The notes under the pieces are model-generated. The model worked only from the letters and a program-made list of their open reading frames with translations, ran no database searches and was not told the DNA's origin. Source: Hypoxylon rubiginosum (lineage: Eukaryota; Ascomycota; Sordariomycetes; Xylariales; Hypoxylaceae). From it: 64,000 nucleotides of DNA. Every line of letters begins with the position of its first letter. The stretch's first letter is position 1. This document shows, piece by piece, positions 1 through 13,305 of this stretch. The translations under genes and the position numbers were made by a program. The stretch is taken from the NCBI GenBank assembly GCA_902806565.1, contig CADCXA010000058.1:372001-436000 (forward strand), read 5' to 3'.

Positions 1-1712
1 GCGGTGTAGTGATTTACAACCATAATATAGGCTTGGGCCATGATCGTTTAGTGTTGACCCAATCTAGAAAATGATATCCGTATTCTCGCGCTTCCTTAGG
101 CTTGCGTATTCAGGCGCACCTCAACGTAGTTAGCTGATTGGAAGTGACGACATCCTGACTGAGCTTGGATGGGGGTTCTAGATTTTTTTTTCTTCATATC
201 CATGATTATATAGGCCGATATGATAGAGGGAGGATGCTGATACTGGCACGTCATGAATCGGCTAGAGCCCAGACTCATCGGCACCGAGAGTGGCAACATC
301 GGTGACAACTCGACTGGGTTGGAATGTAGAGTTTCACACCTCTTCTCTGTCAAGTTGGCTTATCAAGGCCTTGGCCCGCCAGTCCGTATGGCCAGCACGA
401 TACAGCTGAGAAAGATAGCTGAAGCTAGCAAGCTACTCTCGATTCGGCGGAAGCCATCGAGCAGCGGACGGCTAAGCGGAGACGATGGAGTCTCAGTGCC
501 ATGCTGCAAGTCATTATGCACCTCGAGGTCACGGCCGGCGGGTACTAGGCGTCCCCACTTAGAGGATGCTACTCATGTAGGTACTATGTAGGTAGGTAGG
601 CAGGTAGTATACCGCAGATGCGATTTAGGGTACCGGTATGCGTCTTGCTTGCATGAGCGGGTAGAGCCACGTATCTATGGATACCTCTGGGAAAGCCCCA
701 ACCTTAGTATGATGTGGCATCACGATCTAACATTCTCTTGATATCGGTATCGGCCCCGATCTTGTGCCTGTAGGAACTTTTGGAAACAGTGGTGCGTGAT
801 GCTAACATATGATAGGTCTTCAGCCCAGTTAACTAAGACGTAGTATAGAGAATCAGTATAGTGTGCGCATAAGCGGATTGCGTGAATAACGGTCAAAAGG
901 TCCTCATTCGCGGGTGTCTTCAGCAATTCTTCGCGGTGGCGTGTTTCATCCTTGGTAGAACAGGAACGGCGTGGACGTTGGTGGGATTCAGCCTGTGTAA
1001 GACTAGCGGTCAGAGGTTGACGAAGAAACGGGCTGATAGAAGCCCAAGTCGAAGAGACGAATAAGGAAGAGAGATAGCAAGTGGATCTTATCCCTAGTGG
1101 CGTCCGCCGTGATAGAGTCTACTGGAGTGGCTGGTTTAGTGTGTATACTATTTCTACAGCTTTGCTGCTGCTGAACACAAGCTGCCACACCTTCTCGACC
1201 TCGTAGGAATCACGAAATCCTCCAGTATTCCCCGCATATAGTTGTTCGTAGTCAGCTATCTCACATTAGCGAACGCTATGCTTCGTATTTCTCCTTCTGG
1301 GCAAAGGGAATAAAAAGCTGAACCCCTGAAACATGTCAGCATGGGCGCGTATGCAAGCACTTTAGGTTTCCTGATGCCCGTTGGATGGCCGAATCGGACA
1401 GACAACCTTAATATATCGTCATCATGTCAGGGCAGGCCGTTATTTAGCATGTAGAGTAACCCCCCGCAGCCTGTCAGGTACGAGGTATGAGCCCGTGCTC
1501 TGCTGCGTGGGCATATGCAAAGTGTACCGCAACGGGTACTATTCTCGATTAGTATAGTATGCGCGTTCTCGAAGTATCGAATATCGAATCGAATGTGTCT
1601 CATTTAGCCTCCCGAAACTTGAGTGTGATAGTCCCGATAAGTGTCTTATGCCGTGATAGAGTCGTTGACAGAAGCCAACCGGCCTTTAGATCCTTCGAGG
1701 CCCTTGAGGTAA

Positions 1713-1745
1713 CATGGCACTAGAGTCTAGCTTCTAGTGCCCATG
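1713..1745. repeat. near-perfect inverted repeat (hairpin)
   Basis: The arm CATGGCACTAGA is followed, after an eight-base loop, by TCTAGTGCCCATG, its reverse complement apart from one extra C. No adjacent gene explains it. It could be decayed transposon-end or hairpin DNA; no function is assigned. Confidence 0.6.
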
Positions 1746-4700
1746 TCAAAGCCCATGTCCATGTCAGCCAGAACATACATACGCCCCGAGGATGCGTTCG
1801 CTAAACTAGTTCATGAGAGTCATGTGGTCGAATATTTTCGATAAGTCAAATTGCCTATCATAAAAAAGCTTGTGTACCTGACAGCCTGGGTAAGGCAGGT
1901 AAGATAGGTTATCATAGGCACAGCCTCTTCGATGATGAACCAACGTCGTACACCCCCAAGGCAATGTCATCGTAGACTAGCATCACGATGGTTCGGAGAA
2001 TTAATGGTAATACCCGTCCCAAACTTTGAGAGTCTGGAGATGACGTTGAACCGGTAGCGAGGTAATCGCTAATAAAACCAACGATGAGGAGCGTCGGGAG
2101 GTCGACCTAGTTTAGCACAACACCGGTAAAAATCGTGCCATCTTATTGACGATTACCTCATGCTCTTCGAAAGGCGATAATTGAGACCGGTACGGAAGTA
2201 ATCTCTGTAGGTTCCTTCGCAGTACGTGTGGTCATGTGGACATGTAAGCTCATTGTCCAAATGTACCTAGAGAACCTGAGAGCGTTTACTTTGTGACGAG
2301 AAATGCAAATATTAGCCCTCTTTTACTTTTTGCTTGCCCGACATACATATGAGATATGAGATCATCGTGGGAGCTGTCGATCTACAGTAGTAGTATAATG
2401 TGCTTTGACGCCGGCAGGAACTTCTCGGAGGAACCACTCTTGAAGCCAATCTGCGTCATAGTAATCAGAGACATCTGAAGCGAAGGAGAAACAGCCCGAA
2501 GGTGCTGTTATCTGTTATACATCTGTTATACATACGTGGGGTCTATGTACCCATAATATGTACCAACGAAAATATGTCTCTGGGGCTGTCTCTGACTGCC
2601 TGGTTGTCTGATTGTCTGATTGTCTTTGGTTATTTGTTCTCTGGAGCTTCTCGGCCATTTTTATCAATGTCTCATGCTGTCTTGTTGTCTTGTGCTCTAT
2701 TTCGTAGCTGTCTAGTGAAATTTGGGGAGCTTGGGCCCCCTGGGCTGAGGAGCAAAAACCGAATAGTGGCTCGTGCTTTTTCTTTGCTAGCGCTGGATTA
2801 GGTAAAAGGCATGGCGACTCGACGGACTTGACGGGATCGATTGCGGTTAATTATGGGTCAAGTGGTACTAGTGTAGTCATCGCCAGCGCTGCGGTGGAAC
2901 TATGCTCTGAAAGTATTATTCTAGTGCTCATTCTAGTGTATTGTACCATTTCTCCGCTTCCAATTGCGGTTGACGCTTATTCACTTATGTTGCCCATGAA
3001 ATTGCATTGTGGCATTCGCCCACCCTGACAACCCCAGAGCCAGGAGATTCCTTACTATGTAGATTCCTTTGGCTTGACCGCTTTTTGGACATGGTCATTT
3101 GACCTACCAGGTAGGTATTGATCCCAGCCCTCAATACCGGAATCCGACAACCTGGATCCTGAAGCCCATAAGGAATATTGATCCCGATCGGTGCTCCTCA
3201 CCCCTCTTCGGAGCCGAAGATTCTATTGTCATACTCACGACATTCGACATTCAATATCCCGGTTCGAGCTGAGCGAGGCTCTAGTGTGTAGGATGGTCTA
3301 ACAGCTCAGGGTCCTGGGCTAGGCCAATCGAAGCCGCACACGACGGCTTACGCTGTTTCATCGTCTGCGGGTTAGCAGCGGCAAAAGAGTATTCATTGGC
3401 TTCCATACCATACTATTCGCCCTACCGATTCGATAGATAAGAGATCTTGGAAGCTGTCCTTGCCTGACAAGGGACCAAGGGACCGTAGTTACGGCAGGAA
3501 TCAGGAATTGAGAAGGATTGAATCTCCCGGAGAATGGGGTCCAAAAGATGGGATTTGCCCAATAGAATACTCCCATCTCGTCCAGACCATCACCGGACCG
3601 GGGTAAGACTTTGTCGGTATCGGCTCACAATTGGACCGACACTGCACGTCGCCCTTTTCAATACAACACCATACAACACCAAGCACGGCATTGTAGTACG
3701 TTTCGATCAACCTTCTCTCGCTACCTACTGAATGACGTACAATGCAGCAACAGTACGCCCACATTCGAAGGGATAACACCAGTAAAAGGACGTCGCCCAG
3801 AGGAGTGCTTGCGTGTTTGTTCCTATATCGGTCACTATCACGCCATGCCGAGTCGGTGGCGGCTTGCTGTTGGCTCTGTCGTGACAGTTTAAAGGTTACC
3901 TACAACCGATGGCGAAAATATGAGATTACTCAGAGACATTGTGCGAGAGGCTGCCGCGCATCTAGCCCACTAATGGCTAATAGAAAGCCTCGCCCTATTA
4001 AAGAGGCTGCATATAAATGCTAGAACTCATACTCACAAACAACCTAAGCCTAGTTAGATCGCGCCTTCGCTTGCTCGTGCAGCAATGGGAATGTACCGTA
4101 GAAATAGGGCAAAGACAAAAGGCAAGCAACGGTCTCATCCACCCTACTTGCCTACCTAAGGTACCTTACCTTAACCTGAAGGAGGTAGAGTGAGAGAAGG
4201 CCTCCGAGACAAGACATACGGGCGATCGACGAATCCCACGCTCACGATAGGCAACACGTTTCTTGCACGTTGACGCTTCGGAGCGGAGGTCGGATTTGGT
4301 CTGACGAGCCTTGCTTTAATATACATAGTACGCTATGTGTAGGAGCCGTGTAACCCAGTTCTAACAATCTGTGACAGAGAAGCTGCCGATGCGAGGACCC
4401 GTTTTCGGTAGTCGAGGTAAGATGGAGGAAAACAGAAAAGTTGCTCGAATCGGCCACTTGAGCGCTACCATTTGTCGGATTCTGAGGACCCCTCTTCTGC
4501 CTCTCCCCTTGGGTGGCCATTATTGGCAACCTTTTCTTCCTAACTCGACTGAGCTTAGTATACACACCGTACACACCACCCCGCCCACCCACGAGGAACT
4601 ACATGGGAGGGAAAAGTGTGTCTCAAAGCTTTCATTCGTCGGATGCTCTCATTTTATGCCTCGCGTACCTGAATCTTAGTTGGCGCCCTATGAGGAAAGA

Positions 4701-4812
4701 TATCGATTGGATCCCAAAGAAGGCAGGCGAAAAAGAAGACACTGCAGCCAAGGTCCTGGTCTCAAACGAAAAAAGAAAGGCCGCGAACACCTGGCACCTC
4801 CCAGACCTTGTT

Positions 4813-4842
4813 CCTGTATTATCCTGTATTATCTTGTATTAT
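4813..4842 (+). repeat. tandem decamer, three copies
   Basis: CCTGTATTAT occurs twice exactly and once as CTTGTATTAT, head to tail. It is a short minisatellite in non-coding DNA. Confidence 0.8.
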
Positions 4843-5291
4843 TCTGATGCTGACTGGGCCCCCTGCCGAGCTTCACCGTGGTCAAGCGAGCTCGCGGACG
4901 TACGTACAATACAAAAAGTGTACGAGCTGTGAGATGCGATGTGGGAACACGGTACGGCACCAGCCTTCGGATTTCACATATCAGGAGATTCCTTATTGTC
5001 TGTGTACCTACATAGTAGAGACTCTAGAGAGCTGGAGAGCTAAGTACTGTACAAGTACGAATTTTCGTGCGAACCTGCCAGCCCGCCTTCACGGTCGTGG
5101 GTCAGACCATGAAATGTAACCCTTGCTAGGTTCTCTATTATCCGAGGGCGCCACTTTGAAGACTAAGCTGCCCCTGTCCTAGTGGTATCTTGTCATAAGT
5201 ATCATGAGGTGCAGCAGCTCTTCCACAGCTGCAGCGATCGCCTGCAAGTCAGGAAAAACCCAAGGTCCAACGTCTTTAATAAGGTCCAGGT

Positions 5292-5309
5292 GCTGCTGCT
5301 GCTGCTGCT
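5292..5309 (+). repeat. GCT trinucleotide microsatellite
   Basis: Six consecutive GCT triplets are followed by ACTACTG. The tract lies in DNA without a supported gene, so it is treated as a simple repeat. Confidence 0.8.
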
Positions 5310-6312
5310 ACTACTGCAGGCTATTACGAGAATGCATGCACTATGAATGATAAATCTGACAGGAATCGCCATATACTCTGTACGGCAAGCGGCAAGGCTT
5401 TCGGTTCGCACCCTAACTTTTAACTTGCCTTCTTCCAGCTCTATGTCGATCGTTGCAATGGGTCCCCTATTAGGCCCTGACATATACCCACGCTCCTAGA
5501 TACATATTCTCGAAACAACCCGCGCGAGCGCACCTGGACTTATAGCTTCTCCTATTAACATATACACCACGCACACGCACGCACTTACAGGATATACTAC
5601 CACCTTCGTAACGCCCAGCAGGTCCAGGTCCACTCCCCTCTATATTACAACCACACACCCTCTTCGGCGGGATATACCCACACTTTTCTACGGCATGGTG
5701 TGCTGTTAATCCTCGTAAAGCCGGACCAGGTTGGATGTCTCCCTCTCCACCATAGAGCGGGCAATATCAAGATCTCCTGCCCGCCCCCCCTCTCCCGTCA
5801 TTTCCCCAAAGCTCGGGCTGCTTCTTCCTGTGTGCACGGCTCCGTTTCGTCTAGCAGCAGAAACCCCCAAGGTACAGAGTAAACCCACGCGCTCTTATAC
5901 ATATGGGTGGCATACCGTAATTTCGTATCTTACACCCGGTCCTCTCGTTTCAAGTCTTCGTTTCTACGGGGATTCTCCCGCCCTTCTTTGCGAAGGGAAA
6001 ACCGGCTTTATTATAGACTGATATCAAGTTTGGCATTTCCCCTGCTCGGCGGCCCCCTTCTAACTCCAACCCGGCTATTGTGTGAGAAGCTCATTAAGTG
6101 TTAGTGAAAATTTCCAGTTTTTCCTCCCCAAAAACTACCCCCAGCTGTCATTTTCTTTTGCTTTATTCCATCATGAGTCGTTCATAGCAGCCGCGGCGGG
6201 CCAATGGCTGAATGTGAATATTTGTTGAATTTTCTTTTTTTGGGCGAGGTGATGAGCTTTGAAAGCTATTTGACCTGCTGGAAGATGAGATTGATGAATT
6301 GAGACGCTCGCT

Positions 6313-7801
6313 ATGAAGTTCCTAACGACTTTCGTTTTATTGGGCTTACCTGGCGTAGCTTTTACTTCACGATTGGACTCTCGACAAGGTGCCCCAAGTG
6401 GGAATTCTTCAGCAATTCTGCCTCCGCAGAGTCTAAGCAGCCAGAAGGGTTCGTCAAGACAGACGGGGTCATTCCTCTGCGTACTGAATATTTGCTGGTT
6501 CAATCGACTAACTTGCGTAAACAGAGCCCGCGGCGCCTTCACTGGTTGCCATATCTTCACCGGTCACCAACCCGCCAAGCATTCCGAAGCAGGAGCGTGG
6601 CCCGCAAGGTGGTGACAGTGGCAATCCTCTAGGCCCATTACCTGAGCTGCCTCTGGGAATTGTAACTCCTGCAAAGCTGCCGCCAGAAGAGACTCCAGCT
6701 ATTCCAGCGGCGACTCCGACATCGACTGACGCAGATACTAACACTAAAACACCATCGACACTCGCTTTTTCCTCTTTATCGACTACAGCAGCTTCGACCG
6801 ATACTTCATTGGCCGAGCTCACGACTATCATTACGACAAATTCCCTTTTGGTGGACGGATCCCCATCGACTACTCTTTTAACCTCGAAAATCGCATCCGG
6901 CGCCGTTACTTCGACGCAGAGTGCGGAATCTGGAACTACTACTATCCCCTTTAGCTCCGATCTTTCTTCACCTACCCAGACAGCCACGATGTCTAACCCC
7001 ACTGCGACACCAAGCAGTGGCAGCTCAAACGACAGCAGCGGGAATTCGACTTTAACGATCGCGCTCAGCACCGTTCTAAGTGTTGTCGGCGTGATCCTGA
7101 TCGCGGCTGCAGCCTACCTGTGCACGGGAGGCCGGCGGAAAAGGATACCGGGGTTCAACCGGGGCATAACGCCCATCGGCGACGACGAGATCGCGACGTG
7201 GAAGTCGAGCCGGTTGTCGGCGGAGAAGGCGACGACGGACCGGTACACGATGCGGCCGAGCCACTCGCAGAACGCGTCGACCTCGACGCGGAGGGCGCCC
7301 AGCGTGATCCAGTACCAGCACGGCGGGCGGCCGTCGCTCGACGTGGTCTCGTCGCCGCGGTCGTTCATCGACGGCAAGTACAGCTTCGACCTCCCGCAGG
7401 CGCCCGGTGCGGTGCTGGCGCGGGCCCCGAACGCGCGGTCGGGCCTCACGGACGACATGGTGCCCGGCGACGACCCGTTCCTGCCCTCGCCGAAGCGGCA
7501 CCCCTCGCGGCTGCACAAGCTGCCGCCGGGCTCGCCGAGCGCGCACGGCCGGACGAAAGGATCACGTAGCAGTAGTTTGAGGAGTTTTGCTGAAGCGGCG
7601 TGGCGGCAGGGCGAGGTAGCAGAGACGTCTTCCCCGAGAGGCTCGAGCGATGCCCATTCGCGAAATCACTACCGGATCTATTCGAACTCTACGATTCCGC
7701 CGCCGCCGCGGCTTTCCTTCGGCGACAGCGAGCAACTGACAGGGCTATCACCGCCTCCCTCGCGGCGGCAAGATAGTTCGATCGGGCTTGCCGTCGGGTG
7801 A
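6313..7801 (+). CDS. Ser/Thr-rich single-pass membrane protein with signal peptide (Mid2/WSC-sensor-like architecture)
   Basis: Two exons, 6313-6480 and 6527-7801, give 480 residues; the 46-base intron has a CGACTAAC branch site and needs the second of two adjacent AGs (6526) to keep frame. Residues 1-18 (MKFLTTFVLLGLPGVAFT) look like a signal peptide. Residues 57-230 are Pro/Ser/Thr-rich and suited to O-mannosylation. A hydrophobic helix at about 231-254 is followed by the stop-transfer GGRRKR. The remaining ~225 residues form a cytoplasmic tail rich in Ser, Pro and Arg. This is the layout of fungal wall-stress sensors of the Mid2/Wsc type, but I see no WSC cysteine domain, so a sensor role is inference from architecture. 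Codon use turns strongly GC-biased at about 7090-7560 compared with the ends of the same gene. Confidence 0.7.
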
Positions 7802-10153
7802 GGTGAAGCGAATCGCGATCGACGAAGCCGTTTCGAAACTTCCAAGCTCTCATCCCTGCCGTTCCCACGTTTTCCCAGTCTTTGGGAGATTACCGAAGAG
7901 GGGAGGGGGCGTAAGCAGCACAAGCATTCTTGTTTCAGTTCGCCCCGGATTTTTTCTCGAGGCAAGCTAAGGAAAAAGGGTCGGCTCGACTATCCTTGCG
8001 GCAACCTTACCGTTGAAGAAAACAAATATCCCATCAGCAGCAGCAAAGGAGCACTGTGCACGACCTATTAGCTTAAAAGCTATTATAGGGGGCAAATTTC
8101 CACCCCTTTCATTTTGGAAACCCATCCACTGGCCTTCTCAACGGCTCATCTTGGGCTGTCGACTTCTTATGATCCTCGTTTCAGGGCATCCATCCCATAC
8201 GACCATATCTCTCTTTTAATCCCCTTTCGCATACGACCCGCCGACGGCACATAGTTACTTCCTTTTAATTGCATTTTTTTTCTTGTTTTCGTATTCTTCA
8301 TTCGGAGTTCACATTTTTGGAAACGTCGAGACGCGATAAACGCCAAGACACGGAGGATATACCCCAGCTATTTTTTTTTCTTTTTTTGTTCGTTCGGAAG
8401 GAAATCGAGGAGGCAACACATGACCTGCCTTTGATAGGGATTTTATTTTATTTTAAAGACATGACGTTCTGCTGCATTCATCATATATAGGTATATGGGC
8501 ACATTTTTCTCGACGATTCATCATTCTTCACTGAAACCTTGACGAAGTCTCGTACGGTATGAAGAGGAGGAGAGGAGCTAACGGAAGAGGTGACTCTGAA
8601 CGAAGCGTCGCCGTGGATATTGCCCGAAAGCACATGGGTTTCGATTCACCGGGGAAACCAGTCCGAGGAAGAGGAATAGAGGTGACGAGTGGGGAGGAAG
8701 AGGAGGATAGGGAGACCAACATCAGCGGGATTCTCATCCCTGGCTGCTATTTTTTACCATTCACACATGTAGTGAGACTACAACTTTGTAGTTGGCTTGA
8801 GGCTTGCTGCGAATTCGATAAGGGTTTAATTGAAACCATTGAAATGAGATCACTTGGCTCAGTCCCCTCAGCCTTTGTGACGATGCTGGAGTCGTGCCAC
8901 TTTACCTACCTAGGTGCTCCCTTATTCTCGGTCATATTGTTATGGAATAGTGGTCGTGTGAGCCGTCCAATATTGACTTGCGCTCGACTCGGCTCCAATT
9001 ACTGCGTGCCCGGATTTTGTGAAACGCACGTCGAATGAGAACATTACAGGAGGTGACTAGGTAGAGGGGGTTGATGCCGCTCTGCCGCTCCGGGTCGCAA
9101 CTGGGGGGGAGGGTCTGGCCTGGGGGAAGATCTATATCTGTGTGGATCGGCGATCGCGATTTCAACTTGGATCGCTCGTGTCTGCCACGTTTTGCCGATT
9201 GCTGGTGGTGGTCTTACTCGTCACATCGTAATCACGTCACGAGTTTCTGGTTTTTGCGACGGCCGCTGCGAACCCTGGCGTCGATCAAACAATCTACTAT
9301 CGGAGCGGATCGCTCAGGGGGATAGGCGTTATGCCGAGATTTCCGTCCCGATTCCGCATTCTAGCGCAAGAGGCTTTGATCATTAATTTCTTTGCTTGCT
9401 TATTTGCTGCGAATATAGATAGGCATGTGCCATACATACATCTGATGTTAGTGCTATTACTCGAATTCTAGGTAGCTTGGCTGTATGTAATATGTAGTTC
9501 ATGGGCTAGTCGTTTGTTGAGCTGAGCAAGATCAATCGGACGGTTTGGTGGTATTGGCAAACGCTCATTGGAAACAGTCCTAAACGAAAGGCGAGCATTG
9601 AATCCTAGGAGGTAAACATCATTTCGTACGCCGATGGCTAACTGAATTGTATATAGTTTGCTTGAGGGTAGAGAGTATTAGAGGTAGTGGTAGTTATTTC
9701 AAGAGATGTGACAACAATATATTGTGCGACGTATAGTCCTTGAACAAAGAAAGGGGTATGTCGTGCTGTGAGCGTGGAGAGAAGGGGAGAGGGCCAGGGC
9801 TACTAAAACTGTACCTAGATGCCTTATTATAAAAAGCCATTTACGCGTCTTTGGCGCGTCGAACGTGGGGCACGCGACGCTAGGTAGCTACGAGCAGGCT
9901 AGTCTAATAATTTGACCTGAGGTTACCTTACCTGTAACTTTTTCTAGGTTACTGCCTTTCTCTTTCAACGCCAACGCCAGTGCAAACGCCAATTGATCCC
10001 TTACCGTCGATACCTGCGAACCAATTACACGCCGCACATCTTAGTTTGACCTTCCAATTCACCCAGTAGCTAACCCAAATCTGTGAGGTCGTAGCCTTAA
10101 CAACGCCCCACCCTCCAATCACACCGTCTTTGAACGTTGAACAGTCGCAACTT
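7802..10153. other. intergenic region
   Basis: No supported gene. An ATG-initiated frame of 159 codons at 8559-9038 has no recognisable features and is not called. T-rich runs lie at about 8270-8390, where the 3' end of the upstream transcript or a promoter tract might be. The region before 10154 is the presumed promoter of the Dpb4-like gene. Confidence 0.5.
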
Positions 10154-11286
10154 ATGATGCCCTCTCGAAAGAGCGACAGTACTAGACATAGCAACGTTTC
10201 TATGGCACAATTCGTCTACGACGGTTCCGACGCAGACATTTCTTCTACCTCGCTTCGACCCTCATCCGTACCTATCGCATCACGATCTAAGCCTGCGCTA
10301 TCGGTAGAAATGGATGCGCAACGATCTTCCGAGACCGCGCCTGGTCCTGACAAGGACAAGAAGGAGCCCAAGGAGAGTAGCAGCAAGGATAATGTAACGA
10401 TTGAGGTACGTCAATGTCAATGTGTAGCTTTTGCGTAATCGCACGCGACCATTACTTACACCATTGTCTCTTGTAGGACCTGAGCCTACCCAAGTCAATC
10501 ATAACGCGACTGGCAAAGGGTGTTCTACCTCCCAACACGCAGATCCAAGCCAATGCCATCCTCGCAATGAGCAAGAGTGCGATAGTGTTCATCAACCATA
10601 TTTCTAATGCGTACGTTGCGACAAGTCATAAGAATGAAGATTCTTCTGCTAATATGGTTGACTGGGGCACAGGGCGAATGAACACACTAAGGATTCGAAC
10701 AAGAAGACTATCATGCCTGCTGATGTCTTTGCCGCTCTAGAAGACATCGAATTCCCCTTCCTTCGCGAGCGTCTCGAGGCCGAATTCAAGAGTATGCATC
10801 TACTTCTATCGCAGAGGTATATATACCTTACATGTGATGCAGTAGCTAATATTTTATTCAACTATAGAGTTCAATGAGGTCCAGACTACCAAGCGCAACA
10901 CCTACCGTAGGCGGGTAGCTGCTGCGAAGAGAGCTGAGAAGGCTGCGGTAGTTGACCCCAACGCCTCCATGATGTCGACGGCCACCGCTACAACCGCGGA
11001 GCCGGACACGGCCTCTGCGCCTCGTGCTCTCAAGAAGCACAAGTCCAACGCCCCTGACGACTCCGCTATGGACGTGGATGGCGAGGAGCCGCAAGACGCT
11101 AGTGACGCCGACACGGAACCCGAGCAGGAGCACGAGGAGGAGGATGAGGAAGATGAGAATGCGGCGGACGAGGAGGAAGATGAGGAGGATGAGGACAACG
11201 AAGGTCACGACGAGCACGACCGTCTGGAAGATCGAGAGCCTCACGACGACCAGGATGACGCTCTGGACGATGGCGACAGCGACTAG
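10154..11286 (+). CDS. dpb4: Dpb4-like histone-fold protein (DNA polymerase epsilon / chromatin-remodelling subunit)
   Basis: Four exons (10154-10405, 10477-10610, 10673-10791, 10868-11286) give 307 residues. Two adjacent ATGs (10154, 10157) are possible starts. Residues about 85-169 form a CBF/NF-Y-type histone fold, beginning DLSLPKSIITRLAKG, then the IQANAILAMSKSA helix, and ending in MPADVFAALEDIEFPFL followed by the RLEAEFKKFNE helix. This is the pattern of Dpb4/POLE3. Established role: with a Dpb3-like partner the family forms a histone-fold dimer in the polymerase epsilon holoenzyme and in ISW2/CHRAC-type remodelers, in the nucleus. The basic stretch after the fold (NTYRRRVAAAKRAEK) and a very acidic tail from about 228 to the end (runs of Glu and Asp) fit the family. 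All three introns fall within or at the edges of the fold-coding part. Confidence 0.88.
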
Positions 11287-12969
11287 AGCTATACTACGAC
11301 CTTAGCTTGTCACTGGCATCCCTCCGATTTCTTGCCTCGGTTGGATTCAATGTTCGCGAGATGCGAACATAATTGTCTTCAATGCAGCTAGCCGCTATAG
11401 CTGACTAGGTGGTAAGACTTTCGAAGTCTCAAATGCTGCGTTGGAAATGAGTAATGTATGTGTCTTAATACCCTATGGCCGAGGCCTGACCCTAGGATGA
11501 AAGCAATAATCAAGAATAGATGAATGGATCCTCCCATCGGATTAGGCGAGATGCGTTACTGGGATATCACATTCATCATCACATACATATGCCATGTTCT
11601 GTGTTTCTAGCTTGAGTGCTTCTTAGGGTCACATCGTCACAACTGGATGGATAACGCAGAAGATGCTCCTGCCGTGCCACATACATCAAGCACATGGATC
11701 GGGTAACTGAATTCAAGCACAAGATCACTTTCAAATTAGAACTGCATCTAATCTAGTGAGCGCCATCACCGTCGTAGTGGCGCGACTTACCGGACCTGCC
11801 AACCCCATCGGCTACATTTGGTATGCCCGACCCACCTGGATGACTCCTAAGGTACCTTCTATGTCTACCTACGTGATGTTGTAGTCTGTACATATCCCGA
11901 CAGTACAAATAGGGGTTTACACAAAGTCAGGATGGGTTGGTTGAGCGGCCTGCTCATCGGTGATGCCGCCTAGGTGCTTCTGGACCTTGGCTCAAAAATA
12001 GGTGTAGTCAGGACCAGTACCTTCTGGAAAGGATCAGGCTGAGATTCTCTCACTTGGGCGCGAGCGGATTAAAGAAAGATCGCTAGAGGGAGACATCGGT
12101 TGCGAACCCAGCCCTCTACTTCGAGGCCTCAATTTTTGGTTCTTCTTTTCAGCCTTCGAGAAATTACACATTGTTTTCGTCCAAGGCATGCCTGGTTAAC
12201 TCGTAATCGTTTCAAAATCCGTTCATTGCCACATTCCCATGGCCCCTTGAGAGCTTCAGATAAACACCCGAGCACCGGATTTGCCATTCTGACTTGTTTC
12301 AACTTGCTACATCGAGGCAGGTAAGAGAGATTAGAGCTTCGGGACGGAGTGTACTCGACTCTAGGCCGTCCGGTAAGATGGTTGTAGTACTCGGGCTCCA
12401 ATCCTAAAGTTAAACCTGACGGAGTCTCAAATAGCTCATAGCTCACAACAGGAGGGACATGCATCTAAACACGGGTATTGTTATATATTATATCATACTA
12501 TATACGTACGGCTTCAGCTCCAGCTCCGTCATATTTCAAGCTGGAGCACCCCCAACACTTCGAGTAGGTATATGATAGTTTTTCTTTTTCTTTTGGTCCG
12601 CTGCGTAGGTAGGTAGGTTACAAAAGCAGCACGACCAACTAGCTACCTTGAATTAAATAAACTTGTACCGAGTGCGTGCCGAACCCTCTTGTGTGTAGTA
12701 GCAATGTCGGCTAAAAAACGATGTAGAAGACCGTCAAAAAAATACAAACAAAAAGGGACAAAAAAACAGCTTTCGACTCCAATCGCTCATGCAGCCGGAC
12801 ATATATGCATCGCAAAGCCGTACAATGATCCGCGCACATAGCTTTCGCTGTCATAAGACATGTATATATACACACCCCGTACAGTAAGTAAGTAGTAGTA
12901 TTAAGAGCCGTCGGTCTCGCTCGCCCATTCCATCGTATCTTCCGTGTTCAGCTCGCTATCATCCCACCA
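11287..12969. other. intergenic region between convergent genes
   Basis: This lies between the 3' ends of the Dpb4-like gene (+) and the Ssk2-type gene (-). No coding frame is supported. The 300 or so bases next to 12970 are probably the 3' UTR of the minus-strand gene. A GTAGGTAGGTAGGT string occurs near 12606. Confidence 0.55.
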
Positions 12970-13305
12970 CTAGGGCTGACTATTAGAGGAACAGGGTCCG
13001 AACTCCAATTCAAAAGCGCCGTGCTCTAGGATGGCGGGCGCCGAAGACTCTGTGTTTGTTCGTGTTCGGGTAATGGATTCCCTCAGGCTCGCTCTCCTGG
13101 CTGATTCTTGCGCAGCTTTCATATTAGTAAGGGGGATCGATTGAACGCTCGCGTCAGACGGTTGGTGCGCATCTGGAGCAGATCCGGCAACGGAACCCTC
13201 GGGTGGGCTCGGTAGGATGTACTCGCTCCCGCTAAGCGATGCGGTCTCATTCTCTTTGGTGTCGGTAACTTGGACAGGAGGGAAATCTTCAGGAGGCCAG
13301 TAATC
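12970..13305 (-). other. in-frame open stretch after the ssk2 stop codon (candidate readthrough extension or cryptic 3' exon)
   Basis: Directly after the TAG at 13308-13306 the same frame stays open for 111 codons to a TAG at 12972-12970. It encodes DYWPPEDFPPVQVTDTK..., Ser/Pro/Thr-rich and similar in style to the kinase tail before it. The sequence just before the stop (CTTTTATTAG) also looks like a good 3' splice site, but I found no convincing phase-0 donor at a normal distance; the nearest in-phase GT gives only a 24-base intron. See findings. Confidence 0.35.

Larger units (their letters stand above)
1..6312. other. gene-free interval
   Basis: No convincing gene is seen in this stretch. 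Open frames are at most about 140 codons, many lack an ATG, and none shows a recognisable motif or plausible intron joins. The DNA holds short GGTA/CCTA-type repeats (for example 577-605), a hairpin at 1713-1745, a tandem decamer at 4813-4842 and a short CTG run at 5292-5309. The last 200 bases presumably carry the promoter of the gene at 6313, with pyrimidine-rich tracts around 6110-6240. Confidence 0.6.

Noticed and set aside
2502..2801. Hydrophobic 99-codon frame
   Set aside because: Arises from TGTCTGAT-type repeats; no signal of selection visible.
7076..7569. Three long overlapping frames on both strands over the GC-rich part of the membrane-protein gene
   Set aside because: Arg/Ala/Pro-rich shadows caused by GC-rich third positions of the real frame; no features of their own.
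8559..9038. 159-codon ATG frame
   Set aside because: No domain, no splice support and a mixed composition that looks like non-coding DNA in its second half.
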